Source: Hymenobacter sp. UV11 (lineage in GTDB: Bacteria > Bacteroidota > Bacteroidia > Cytophagales > Hymenobacteraceae). From it: a DNA stretch of 64,000 nt. The DNA lies in assembly GCF_004684095.1 (NCBI RefSeq), contig NZ_SRII01000004.1:283662-347661 (forward strand), in the 5' to 3' direction. Made by a program: the position numbers and the translations under genes. Position 1 is the stretch's first letter, and every line of letters starts with the position of its first letter. Shown piece after piece: positions 34,108 to 41,514 of the stretch. Below the pieces are notes generated by a model that was not told the DNA's origin, ran no database searches, and saw only the letters and a list, made by a program, of their open reading frames with translations.

Positions 34108-34114
34108 ATCAACG

Positions 34115-34189
34115 TGGGAGATACTGGGTTCGAACCAGTGACCCTCTGCTTGTAAGGCAGATGCTCTGAACCAGCTGAGCTAATCTCCC
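34115..34189 (-). tRNA. tRNA-Val (anticodon TAC)
   Basis: A 75-nt minus-strand cloverleaf: acceptor GGGAGAT/ATCTCCC, D arm GCTCAGCTGG, anticodon stem TCTGC/GCAGA with loop CTTACAA and anticodon TAC, T loop GTTCGAACC. CCA is not encoded. On the minus strand a CATCTTTG box lies 33 nt upstream. Confidence 0.96.
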
Positions 34190-34222
34190 TTTTCACCGAG
34201 TGGCTGTTGCCGTTTGGGAGTA

Positions 34223-34230
34223 CAAAGATG
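34223..34230 (-). promoter_or_regulatory. -7 box (CATCTTTG) for tRNA-Val
   Basis: On the minus strand the octamer reads CATCTTTG, the same variant as before prmC, one base from TAnnTTTG, 33 nt before the tRNA 5' end. Confidence 0.45.
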
Positions 34231-34463
34231 GGAGGACTTTTTTAAACTGCCAAGCCTGGCCTCAAAAAAAGGGGGTAGGGCCACAGTTGAAAAGCGGTAA
34301 AAAATTAGCAGTCAGCCATAAAAATTTTTGAAAATCGGGGCGAATGTGGTTCCTGAGGCCGGCTGGGCAACGCGGCAGCGGTATTGCCGTTAGCAAATGC
34401 AAGCCCGGCCGGTAGGTGCCGGGTACTTTTCTTCTTCTTTTTTCACCGAACGCTACTTCTTTC

Positions 34464-35360
34464 ATGGAAACCCAATTGCTCCAAAACTATTCAGAACCCG
34501 AAAAAACCGCTTACCTCAGCGCTATTGCTGCCCTGGCCACGGCCGACCGCCAAGCCACGGCCCCCGAAGCCGAGTTTCTGCAGCGACTGGCGCAGCAGGC
34601 GGGTCTCTCCAACGACGCTATCCGCCAGGTGCTGACGGCCGCCGACAGCGCCGACAACCACACGGTGCAGCAAAGCCTCGACCAGCTCAAGGGCAGCGAC
34701 CTGCGCTACTCGCTCGTAACGGACCTCATCAGCTTTGCCCGCGCCGACGGCACGTACTCGGCCGGCGAGCAGGAAATGGTGGATAAAATGGCCGCCTACC
34801 TGGGCGTCAACCCCGAGCAAAAGCAAACCCTGGAAAACGTAGTGGACCAGGCTGCCAGCGTGCAGCACGATCCCCAGGACCCCGGCAAGCAGAGCTTCCT
34901 GAGCGGCATTGGTGACAAGCTTAGCAATGTGGGTATCCCGAAAGGCGCCCTGATGGCCGGCCTGCTGGGCGTAGTAGCCCCGATGGTTATCTCCAAAGTA
35001 ATGGGTGGGGGTAGCAACAACAATGGCCAGCCCCAGAGCCACAGCGGCTCGCTGGGCGGCCTGCTAAGCGGCGCCATGGGCAACCTCGGCGGCAGCGGCT
35101 CGCTGGGCGGGATGCTCGGGGGCCTGCTGGGCGGTGGTATGCTAGGCGGCCTGCTCGGTGGCGGCGGCAACCAGAACAATATCGACCCCAACCAATATCC
35201 GCAGCAGGGCTCGATGGGTAATAGCGGCCTGGGCTCCATAATGTCGGTACTGGGCGGCCTGGGTGGCCGGCCCAACTCGCAGCCTGCCAGCGCCGGTGGC
35301 GGCGGCCTCATGGGCAGCGGCCTGGGCGGCCTGCTCGGCGGCCTCTTTGGCGGACGCTAG
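34464..35360 (+). CDS. TerB-like domain protein with Gly/Leu/Met-rich tail
   Basis: A 298-residue protein. Residues 1-135 are helical and acidic and resemble the tellurite-resistance TerB fold (AIAALATADRQATAPEAEFL, then DLISFARADGTYSAGEQEMV: two matching helix pairs with the A-x-A-D-G/R-x-x-x-x-x-E pattern). A link of about 45 residues includes one hydrophobic stretch (GALMAGLLGVVAPMVISKVM). The last 110 residues are low-complexity Gly/Leu/Met/Ser/Asn with reiterated GGLLGG and GGMLGG. Such tails can be amyloid-like, membrane-active or cell-surface. The start at 34464 is the natural Met; no signal peptide is seen. No tellurite genes are nearby. Confidence 0.75.
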   Translation: METQLLQNYSEPEKTAYLSAIAALATADRQATAPEAEFLQRLAQQAGLSNDAIRQVLTAADSADNHTVQQSLDQLKGSDLRYSLVTDLISFARADGTYSAGEQEMVDKMAAYLGVNPEQKQTLENVVDQAASVQHDPQDPGKQSFLSGIGDKLSNVGIPKGALMAGLLGVVAPMVISKVMGGGSNNNGQPQSHSGSLGGLLSGAMGNLGGSGSLGGMLGGLLGGGMLGGLLGGGGNQNNIDPNQYPQQGSMGNSGLGSIMSVLGGLGGRPNSQPASAGGGGLMGSGLGGLLGGLFGGR

Positions 35361-35364
35361 GACG

Positions 35365-35462
35365 GTAAATGAGTGAGTGAGTAAATGAGTAAAGGGAGTA
35401 GGGGCGTTCCATCGAAAGAATGACCCTACTCCCCTTATTCATTTACTCACTTACTCATTTAC
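35365..35462. repeat. GTAAATGAGTGAGTGAG hairpin at convergent gene ends
   Basis: Arms of 39-40 nt at 35365-35404 and 35424-35462 pair with three mismatches around a 19-nt loop. The stem base ends with GGGAGTAGGG, containing the window's frequent GGG-TAG word. The last four codons and stop of the ribD gene on the minus strand lie in the right arm. The words match those of the hairpin at 29356-29422. Confidence 0.88.
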
Positions 35463-36512
35463 ATAGGTGAACAGGTCGTCGGGGCCCACCTTCTCGCGGC
35501 TGTGCCAGCCGCGCAGGCCCAGACGCGGGGCAGCGATGCCGCGCTCCAGGCGCTTGGGGCAGCGAAAAACCCGGATTTCATCCCATACATTGCTGTTAAT
35601 CAAAGCAGTGAGGACCGTGGGGCCGCCCTCCACCAGCACCGACTCGATGCCGCGTGCCTGCAAGTCGGCCAGTATAGCGGGCATCAGGTCGGGCGAGGGC
35701 GGTGCGCCGGGCGGGGCAAACGGCAGCGTGACGTAGGTAAGATTGGGTTGGCTGGCGCGCGCGCGGTGGGTGTAGATGATGGTGGGCTGCGAGCCGTCGA
35801 GCACGTGGTGGCTGGGGGGTAGGGCCAGGTTTTTGTCGATAACCAGGCGGGTGGGCTGGGGGCCGGGCCACTCGCGGGCGTTCAGGCGGGGGTTGTCGTG
35901 CAGGGCCGTGCGCGTGCCCACCAGGATGGCCGCCTCGTCGGTGCGCCACTGGTGGGTGAGCAGCTGCGCCTGTGGCCCGCTCAGCTGCACCTGCTGAAAG
36001 TGCGGCCCAGCCAGAAACCCATCGGCCGACTCGGCCCACTTCAGCACCAGGTAGGGCCGCTTTTTTTCCTGAGCCATGAAGAAGCGCTTGTTCAGTTGGC
36101 GGCCCTCGGCGGCGAGCAGGCCGGTGCTCACCCAGATGCCGGCCTCCCGCATGCGGGCCAGGCCCTGGCCGGCCACCAGCGGGTTGGGGTCGTCGTTGCA
36201 CACAATTACTTTGGGCACGCCCTTGGCAATGAGCAAGTCGGCGCAGGGCGGCGTTTTGCCGTGGTGCGCGCAGGGCTCCAGGGTCACGAAAACGCGGCTT
36301 TGGCGCAGCAGTTCCTGGTCGGCCACGCTGGCCAGGGCGTTCACTTCGGCGTGGGGGCCGCCGTATTGCTGGTGGTAGCCCTCGCCAATAATAGTGCCCT
36401 CGGGCCCCACCACCACGCAGCCTACCAAGGGGTTAGGCCGTGTGTGGCCCCGGCCAAGGGCCGCCAGGTCGAGGGCGCGGCGCATAAAAAGCGAATCGTC
36501 GGGCTCAGGCAT
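35451..36512 (-). CDS. ribD: Bifunctional riboflavin deaminase/reductase
   Basis: A 353-residue two-domain enzyme of riboflavin synthesis. The N-terminal zinc deaminase has GGPHAEVNAL (His and the catalytic Glu) and EPCAHHGKTPPCADLL (zinc cysteines). The C-terminal reductase domain begins near residue 150 with PYLVLKWAESADGFLAG and has RTALHDNPRLNAR and VLVEGGPTVL. Both steps convert the pyrimidine ring intermediate for RibB/RibE products. The gene is alone here; prmC is divergent. Its 3' end lies in a repeat hairpin. Confidence 0.96.
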   Translation of the reverse strand: MPEPDDSLFMRRALDLAALGRGHTRPNPLVGCVVVGPEGTIIGEGYHQQYGGPHAEVNALASVADQELLRQSRVFVTLEPCAHHGKTPPCADLLIAKGVPKVIVCNDDPNPLVAGQGLARMREAGIWVSTGLLAAEGRQLNKRFFMAQEKKRPYLVLKWAESADGFLAGPHFQQVQLSGPQAQLLTHQWRTDEAAILVGTRTALHDNPRLNAREWPGPQPTRLVIDKNLALPPSHHVLDGSQPTIIYTHRARASQPNLTYVTLPFAPPGAPPSPDLMPAILADLQARGIESVLVEGGPTVLTALINSNVWDEIRVFRCPKRLERGIAAPRLGLRGWHSREKVGPDDLFTYVNE

Positions 36513-36586
36513 GATGGGGGGTAGCGGGGCTGGTTAGGAACGTAAAGCTATTCGCCAAACTGAATTTTCCCTACCCCCCGCGTCCC

Positions 36587-36594
36587 CATCTTTG
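36587..36594 (+). promoter_or_regulatory. -7 box (CATCTTTG) of prmC, leaderless arrangement
   Basis: CATCTTTG is one base from TAnnTTTG and is separated from the prmC ATG by seven bases, the same spacing as at truA and at the minus-strand gene ending at 39183. Confidence 0.55.
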
Positions 36595-36601
36595 CCGGCC
36601 T

Positions 36602-37462
36602 ATGACTACCCAGCAGCTTACTGCCGACCTTACTACTGCCCTGCAAGCCCACTACCCCGCGCCCGAAGCCCAAGCTATTGCCGCCCTGGTGGCCGAGCAC
36701 CTGCTGGGCTTCTCGCCCTTGCAGCGCCGCATGCAGGCCGCCGCGCCCGTGCCCGCCGCCGTGCAAGCCCAGCTGCCCGCCGTGCAGGCCCGCCTGCTGG
36801 CCCACGAGCCGGTGCAGTACGTGCTGGGCACCGCCCACTTTGCCGGCCTCGAGCTGGAAGTGACGCCCGCTACCCTCATCCCGCGCCCCGAAACCGAGGA
36901 GTTGGTGCAGCTTATTGCCCGCGCCTACGCCGGGCAGCCGGGCCTGCGGCTGCTCGACGTGGGCACCGGAAGCGGCTGCCTGGCCATTGCGCTGGCGCTG
37001 GCGCTGCCCCGGCCGGCACGGGTAGTGGCCGTCGATATTTCGGCTGGGGCGCTGGCCGTGGCCGGGCGCAACGCGGCCCGCTACGCGCCCTTGGTGGAGC
37101 TGCAACAGGTTGATATCCTGCAAGAATTGCCGGCCGGCCTACCCCCCGGCAGCCTCGATATCTTCGTGAGCAACCCGCCCTACGTGCGCGAAAGCGAGCG
37201 CGCCGTGATGCGCGCAAACGTGCTGGCCTGGGAGCCCGCCACCGCCTTGTTTGTGCCCGACGACGACCCGCTGCGCTTCTACCGGCGGCTGGGCGAGCTG
37301 GGGCTGCGGCTGCTGCGGCCCGGTGGCGGGCTGTATCTGGAGATTAACGAGGCGCTCTCGGACGAAACGCAGGCGCTGCTGCGCGGGCAGGGCTACGCAG
37401 CCGTGCGGGGCGTGAACGATATGTTTGACCGGCCCCGCATGGTGGTGGCAATTCGCTCGTAG
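36602..37462 (+). CDS. prmC: Peptide chain release factor N5-glutamine methyltransferase
   Basis: A 286-residue SAM-dependent enzyme that methylates the GGQ glutamine of release factors RF1 and RF2. Family marks: the helical N-terminal domain with EPVQYVLGTAHFAGLELEV, then IPRPETEELV, the SAM motif LLDVGTGSGCLAIALA, and the catalytic NPPY within VSNPPYVRESE. The length is normal. Its ATG lies seven bases after a CATCTTTG box, divergent from ribD. Confidence 0.96.
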   Translation: MTTQQLTADLTTALQAHYPAPEAQAIAALVAEHLLGFSPLQRRMQAAAPVPAAVQAQLPAVQARLLAHEPVQYVLGTAHFAGLELEVTPATLIPRPETEELVQLIARAYAGQPGLRLLDVGTGSGCLAIALALALPRPARVVAVDISAGALAVAGRNAARYAPLVELQQVDILQELPAGLPPGSLDIFVSNPPYVRESERAVMRANVLAWEPATALFVPDDDPLRFYRRLGELGLRLLRPGGGLYLEINEALSDETQALLRGQGYAAVRGVNDMFDRPRMVVAIRS

Positions 37463-37574
37463 CGAGGGGGGTAGGGGAAAAGAGAAAGCGGTAGCGTAAA
37501 CAAAACGTGTACATACAGGCTTTGTAGTAGCTTCCCGATTGGAAGCCCTTGTCTTTACTTTTTCCTTCTTTGCA

Positions 37575-38684
37575 ATGGCTGAGCAACCGCTCCTGACTGC
37601 TTTTCACTCCGATAAGCTAAACCTGAACAACCGCGTCGTGATGGCCCCCATGACGCGCAGCCGCGCCGACAACGCCGGCAACGTGCCCAACGACCTCATG
37701 GTCGAGTACTACTCGCAGCGCGCCACGGCGGGCCTTATCATCTCGGAAGGCGTGTTTGTGAGCCCCGAGGCGGTGGGCTACATCAACGTGCCCGGCATTT
37801 ACACGCCCGAGCAGATTGCTGGCTGGAAAAAAGTAACCGCTGCCGTGCGCGCCAAAGGCGGAAAGTTTTTTGCCCAAATCTGGCATGTGGGCCGCATGTC
37901 GCACCCCGACCTGCTGGGCGGCAACCTGCCGCTGTCGGCTTCGGCCCTTAACCCCCACAGCCAGGTATTCACGCCCACTGGCATGAAGGACACGGTAGCG
38001 CCGGCCGCCATGACGACGGCCCAAATCAAGCAAACGGTGGCCGACTTTGCGCAGGGCGCCAAAAATGCGCTCGAAGCCGGCTTCGACGGCATGGAAATCC
38101 ACTCGTCGAACGGCTACCTGTTTCACCAGTTTTTCAACGGCACCAGCAACCACCGCACCGACGAGTACGGCGGCTCTATCGAGAACCGCGCGCGGTTTTT
38201 CTTCGAAGTGCTGGACGCCATTAAGGCGGCCGGCGTGGACCTGGGCAAGGTGGGCGCCCGCCTCAACCCCTCGCTCGACGGCCTGTTTGGCATGACGCTC
38301 GACGCCGAAACCATCCCCACGTTTGACTACATCGTGAAGCGCCTCAATGACTACGGCCTGGCGTACCTGCACCTGTCGGAGCCGTTTACCGACGTGAGTA
38401 AGAACGAGTTTGCCGAGCCGCACATTGCCAAGCACTATCGCCCTATGTACCAAGGCACGCTCATCATCAACGGTGGCTTCGACCAGGAAAAGGGCAATAA
38501 AGTGATTGCCGACGGCGACGCCGACCTCGTGGCCTACGGCACGCTCTACATCTCGAACCCCGACTTGGTAGAGCGCTTCGCCCAAAACGAGCCGCTGGCC
38601 AAAGGCGATAAGGATACCTTCTACACGCCCGGCTCCAAAGGCTACACCGACTACCCGGCCCTGGCCGAAGTAGCCGCCAAGTAA
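37575..38684 (+). CDS. Old-yellow-enzyme type alkene reductase (NADH:flavin oxidoreductase)
   Basis: A 369-residue TIM-barrel flavoenzyme that reduces activated C=C bonds, for example in enones or nitro-compounds. FMN- and substrate-binding blocks are clear: NRVVMAPMTRSRADNAGNVP, FAQIWHVGRMSHPDLLGG, then GFDGMEIHSSNGYLFHQFFN with the His/Asn pair, and NHRTDEYGGSIENRARF. A C-terminal ADLVAYGTLYISNPDLVERF completes the fold. It is a stand-alone gene with a terminator after it. The start at 37575 follows a TTCTTTG sequence by two bases; in-frame codons from 37539 are less likely. Confidence 0.94.
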   Translation: MAEQPLLTAFHSDKLNLNNRVVMAPMTRSRADNAGNVPNDLMVEYYSQRATAGLIISEGVFVSPEAVGYINVPGIYTPEQIAGWKKVTAAVRAKGGKFFAQIWHVGRMSHPDLLGGNLPLSASALNPHSQVFTPTGMKDTVAPAAMTTAQIKQTVADFAQGAKNALEAGFDGMEIHSSNGYLFHQFFNGTSNHRTDEYGGSIENRARFFFEVLDAIKAAGVDLGKVGARLNPSLDGLFGMTLDAETIPTFDYIVKRLNDYGLAYLHLSEPFTDVSKNEFAEPHIAKHYRPMYQGTLIINGGFDQEKGNKVIADGDADLVAYGTLYISNPDLVERFAQNEPLAKGDKDTFYTPGSKGYTDYPALAEVAAK

Positions 38685-38705
38685 CCTAGCCCATTGGCTT
38701 GATAA

Positions 38706-38756
38706 GGAGGGGGTAGGAACCGGTAGCTAGCTGCCGGTTCCTACCCCCTCCCTTTT
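38706..38756. terminator. Bidirectional terminator between convergent genes
   Basis: A near-perfect stem: GGAGGGGGTAGGAACCGG (38706-38723) pairs with CCGGTTCCTACCCCCTCC (38734-38751), then CTTTT. It carries the window's frequent word GGGGTAGG in its stem. It separates the oxidoreductase gene from the minus-strand gene ending at 38767. Confidence 0.88.
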
Positions 38757-38766
38757 GCCTGAAGGC

Positions 38767-39183
38767 TTATTGCTGCAGCAGCAGCCACGCCTCGGCTTCG
38801 GCCTCGTTGTCGAACGAGCGGTAGCGGATGGGTAGGCCCTGCACATTGGTAACGAAGGCTGTGGCCAGGCGCGCGTAGAGGTTGGTAGCCAGCAAGATGG
38901 CGCCCGCGCGGTAGCCGGCCTCGTGCACGGCAAGCGGCAGCCACTCCTGGGTTATCCAGGCTTGCTCTTCGGCCGAGAAGGGCGGCATAGCGAGCTGATT
39001 GCTCAGTACACGGCTCCAGCCAAAATGCTTCAGGCCCTGGCTTAGGTGCAGCAGCAGGGCCTTCGTCTCGGCAAAAGTGCGCGGGTTGGCACTCCAGCAC
39101 GAGTATAAGTAGCCCGCCGGCTGCACCAGTACCTGGCCGGCGATATTCTCAAAAAAGACGGTAGGGGAAGATGCCAGTGCCAT
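38767..39183 (-). CDS. SpoIIAA/STAS-like cytosolic protein
   Basis: A 138-residue protein without signal peptide. The end IRYRSFDNEAEAEAWLLLQQ is like the last strand and helix of SpoIIAA-like/STAS-fold proteins common in Hymenobacter, where a short protein ends in a Y/F-x-x-E-x-A-x-A/E-x-W-L motif. The middle part (AGAILLATNLYARLATAF) fits the central strand and helix. No partner kinase or sigma factor is adjacent. The start at 39183 lies seven bases after TATCTTTG on the minus strand, which excludes an in-frame start 24 nt earlier. Confidence 0.6.
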   Translation of the reverse strand: MALASSPTVFFENIAGQVLVQPAGYLYSCWSANPRTFAETKALLLHLSQGLKHFGWSRVLSNQLAMPPFSAEEQAWITQEWLPLAVHEAGYRAGAILLATNLYARLATAFVTNVQGLPIRYRSFDNEAEAEAWLLLQQ

Positions 39184-39190
39184 AACGCAC

Positions 39191-39198
39191 CAAAGATA
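39191..39198 (-). promoter_or_regulatory. -7 box (TATCTTTG), leaderless arrangement
   Basis: On the minus strand this exact TAnnTTTG match is followed by seven bases and the ATG of the SpoIIAA-like gene, the same spacing as truA and prmC. Confidence 0.65.
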
Positions 39199-39417
39199 AA
39201 AGCCCATGTATGAGAACTGTCTGAATAAAAATATTATAGATAAAAGCTAAGTAATCAGGTTTTTGAAAACTTGATTTCCGGCAGGTTGTCGGTAGCGCAG
39301 GGGTAGGAGCGGCCAGCCGTAACGAGTGAAAACGCCCGCGCGCCTAAGAGCGCGGAATAAGTAGCCGCAGCTGCGCGTTAGAGGAAGAAGTAGGCGCGCC
39401 GTCCGCGCCGGCCTGCC

Positions 39418-39425
39418 GACCTTTG
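39418..39425 (+). promoter_or_regulatory. -7 box (GACCTTTG) of a lipoprotein gene
   Basis: GACCTTTG lies nine bases before the ATG at 39435, one of four uses of this octamer upstream of genes in this window. Confidence 0.5.
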
Positions 39426-39434
39426 CTTCTGCCT

Positions 39435-40442
39435 ATGTTTCGTCGCCCACTCATCCATCTGTTGCTCGTTGCTCTGCCTTTGTCGCTGCTACTGGCAGCC
39501 TGTACCAAAAGCAACAGCCCACTCAAGCTGTATTACATCAGCTCGTCCCGCTTCACGTCGGGCAGCAAAACCGTGGGCGCCGGCGACACGCTCTCGACCC
39601 GCCTCTACGCCGCCACCAGCACCGAGGCCGCGAGTACCAACCGGCTCACCCATTTTCGCGTCACGGTCACCTATTCGCCCCTCACCGCGCCCTTCGCCTA
39701 CCCCACCAACCTGGCCACATTCAGCTACACCAGCCTGCCAACCAGCCAGGAAGTAGTGTACCTCGATTCGACGCTCACTACGCTGCCCCGCGACTTTCTG
39801 TATACGTCTACCTTCGGCGCGCGCACCACCTCGGGCACCGAAACGTGGCTTTTCAAAGCTACCGATACGGATAGCAGTACCTCGGCGCGCTCCTTTACGC
39901 TCGCGGTGCGCCGCGCCGATTCTACCACTGTATACCACGACTATACCCTGAACCTGCCGTCCTCCAACAACACCTACGGCTCGGGCGCCCGGCGCTTCAT
40001 CGACCTCAAGTCGGGCCTCGTGTATCCTTCCTACTCAGTTTTATCCAGCCCGTCGCTGCAAAAGAAAACCGATTTGGTTTTGCTGCTCGACGCCGCGCGC
40101 CTGGCCACCACCGACGAACCCAGCATTACCCTCAACGCCAAGCTCTGGTCCAAATCCACTATTCACCCCACGCGCTTCTCGCTCACTGCGCTCACCCCCA
40201 CCACTTTTGCCGATGCCAAGGATAGTATAAGCATCCGGCAGCAGTTCGTGGCCAACAACTCGGTTACGCTGCTCAATAAGCTGGTCGCTGACCAAGTCTA
40301 TGCCTTTCACACGTACGATGGGACCGATACAGGTTCCAAGCCTAAGCCTATTTATGGGCTCATGCGCGTGGTGAAGCTGCCCGCGGGCAGCACCGCCGGC
40401 TTGCAGCTGCTGGTGCGTTTGGCCAAGCAGCCCCGGCCTTAG
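39435..40442 (+). CDS. Hypothetical lipoprotein with beta-sandwich-like repeats
   Basis: A 335-residue lipoprotein: lipobox ending at Cys23 (LSLLLAAC), then a Ser/Thr-rich body with alternating short strands (THFRVTVTYSPLTAPFAY, ARSFTLAVRRADSTTVYHDY). The style resembles Bacteroidota surface lipoproteins with immunoglobulin-like domains. No family is recognised. It is monocistronic, between divergent and unrelated genes, with a GACCTTTG box nine bases before the start. Confidence 0.7.
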   Translation: MFRRPLIHLLLVALPLSLLLAACTKSNSPLKLYYISSSRFTSGSKTVGAGDTLSTRLYAATSTEAASTNRLTHFRVTVTYSPLTAPFAYPTNLATFSYTSLPTSQEVVYLDSTLTTLPRDFLYTSTFGARTTSGTETWLFKATDTDSSTSARSFTLAVRRADSTTVYHDYTLNLPSSNNTYGSGARRFIDLKSGLVYPSYSVLSSPSLQKKTDLVLLLDAARLATTDEPSITLNAKLWSKSTIHPTRFSLTALTPTTFADAKDSISIRQQFVANNSVTLLNKLVADQVYAFHTYDGTDTGSKPKPIYGLMRVVKLPAGSTAGLQLLVRLAKQPRP

Positions 40443-40611
40443 CAGTACCCTGTCCCAACAAAATGGTCGCCTTGCCAGTAAATACCGTCGCTCGCCCCCA
40501 AAGCGTGCGTGGCTGCAAACACCGGCTAACCAAGCTGGCACAAATGCTTAGAAAAGCACTACTATTTCTTGTAAAAATTGAAGTGGCCGCTAAAAAAGAG
40601 TGCTTGCGGTT

Positions 40612-40619
40612 TATATTTG
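40612..40619 (+). promoter_or_regulatory. -7 box (TATATTTG) of the DUF707-like gene
   Basis: TATATTTG matches TAnnTTTG exactly and lies 34 nt before the ATG at 40654. No -33 box at standard spacing is clear. Confidence 0.5.
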
Positions 40620-40653
40620 CGTCAGTTTCAAGCTTTTCTACATTATCTAGCCT

Positions 40654-41514
40654 ATGAAGCCTAATCGTAATCTGGTAGTAGCTCCCTGTGGTAATGCCTC
40701 CACGCTATTCTCTACCCATTGGTTGAACAACCCTGCGGCAAAGGAATTTGATACCTGCCTGCTGTTCTACCACGCAGAAATTAACGATGCTTCGCTCCCG
40801 CAGCAGGTAGAGTATTTCTACCACCTGAAGGATTTTAAGTACAAGATGCTGCACGCGCTGCTAACCACCGTGGCGCCTCAACTGCTTGATAAGTACGATT
40901 ATTTCTACTTTATTGACGACGATATTGCCTTGAGCACGGCCGATATCAACCGCATGTTTGAGCTGAGCCGCACGTTTAATATGTCGATAACGCAAGCTTC
41001 GCTCTCGCACAACTCTTTCTGCAGTTGGCCCATCTTCAAGAATAAGCCAGACTGCATGTTGCGCTACATGGGGCAGGTGGAGGTAATGGCGCCGCTTTTC
41101 AGTCAGGAGGCACTCCGTAAGTGCTTGGTTAGCTTCAACGAAAACAAGTCCTCCTGGGGGCTCGACTCGGTGTGGCCCAAGCTGTTAGGCTACCCGCAGA
41201 ACAAACTTGGCGTGTTCGATGCCGTAGTAATGGAGCACACCCGGCCGGTGGGCGGCGGCGAGCTTTACAAGAAGATTAAAGCCGACCCCTACGAGGAATG
41301 GGAAGCCATCATCCAGAAATACGATGCTATCAAGAACAACTTCGTGGAGTACGGTCGCCTAGAGTTTGTGAATCCAACTCACAACCCGGCAGTATTTCGC
41401 CTCTATAAAATGCGCGAGCGCATGAGTAAGTTTCGCCAGCGCGTGCAAGACTACGACGTGATGTCGCGGGTGTACAATCGCTTAGGAGTGAAGGTGGTGC
41501 GCACGCACGTGTAG
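40654..41514 (+). CDS. DUF707-like glycosyltransferase-type protein
   Basis: A 286-residue cytosolic protein. YDYFYFIDDDIALSTADINR has the acidic D-D-D motif of nucleotide-sugar binding in GT-A folds, and the N-terminus RNLVVAPCGNAS and the block SWGLDSVWPKLLGYP match the DUF707 pattern known in bacteria and plants. The likely role is sugar transfer to the envelope polysaccharide. It runs towards the polysaccharide cluster, and its stop is immediately followed by the stop of the branching-enzyme gene on the other strand, with no intergenic base. Confidence 0.75.
   Translation: MKPNRNLVVAPCGNASTLFSTHWLNNPAAKEFDTCLLFYHAEINDASLPQQVEYFYHLKDFKYKMLHALLTTVAPQLLDKYDYFYFIDDDIALSTADINRMFELSRTFNMSITQASLSHNSFCSWPIFKNKPDCMLRYMGQVEVMAPLFSQEALRKCLVSFNENKSSWGLDSVWPKLLGYPQNKLGVFDAVVMEHTRPVGGGELYKKIKADPYEEWEAIIQKYDAIKNNFVEYGRLEFVNPTHNPAVFRLYKMRERMSKFRQRVQDYDVMSRVYNRLGVKVVRTHV

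Noticed and set aside
35500..36500. Long open frames opposite ribD, and similar frames opposite other GC-rich genes.
   Set aside because: They mirror codon-position GC bias of the true gene and have no independent motifs.
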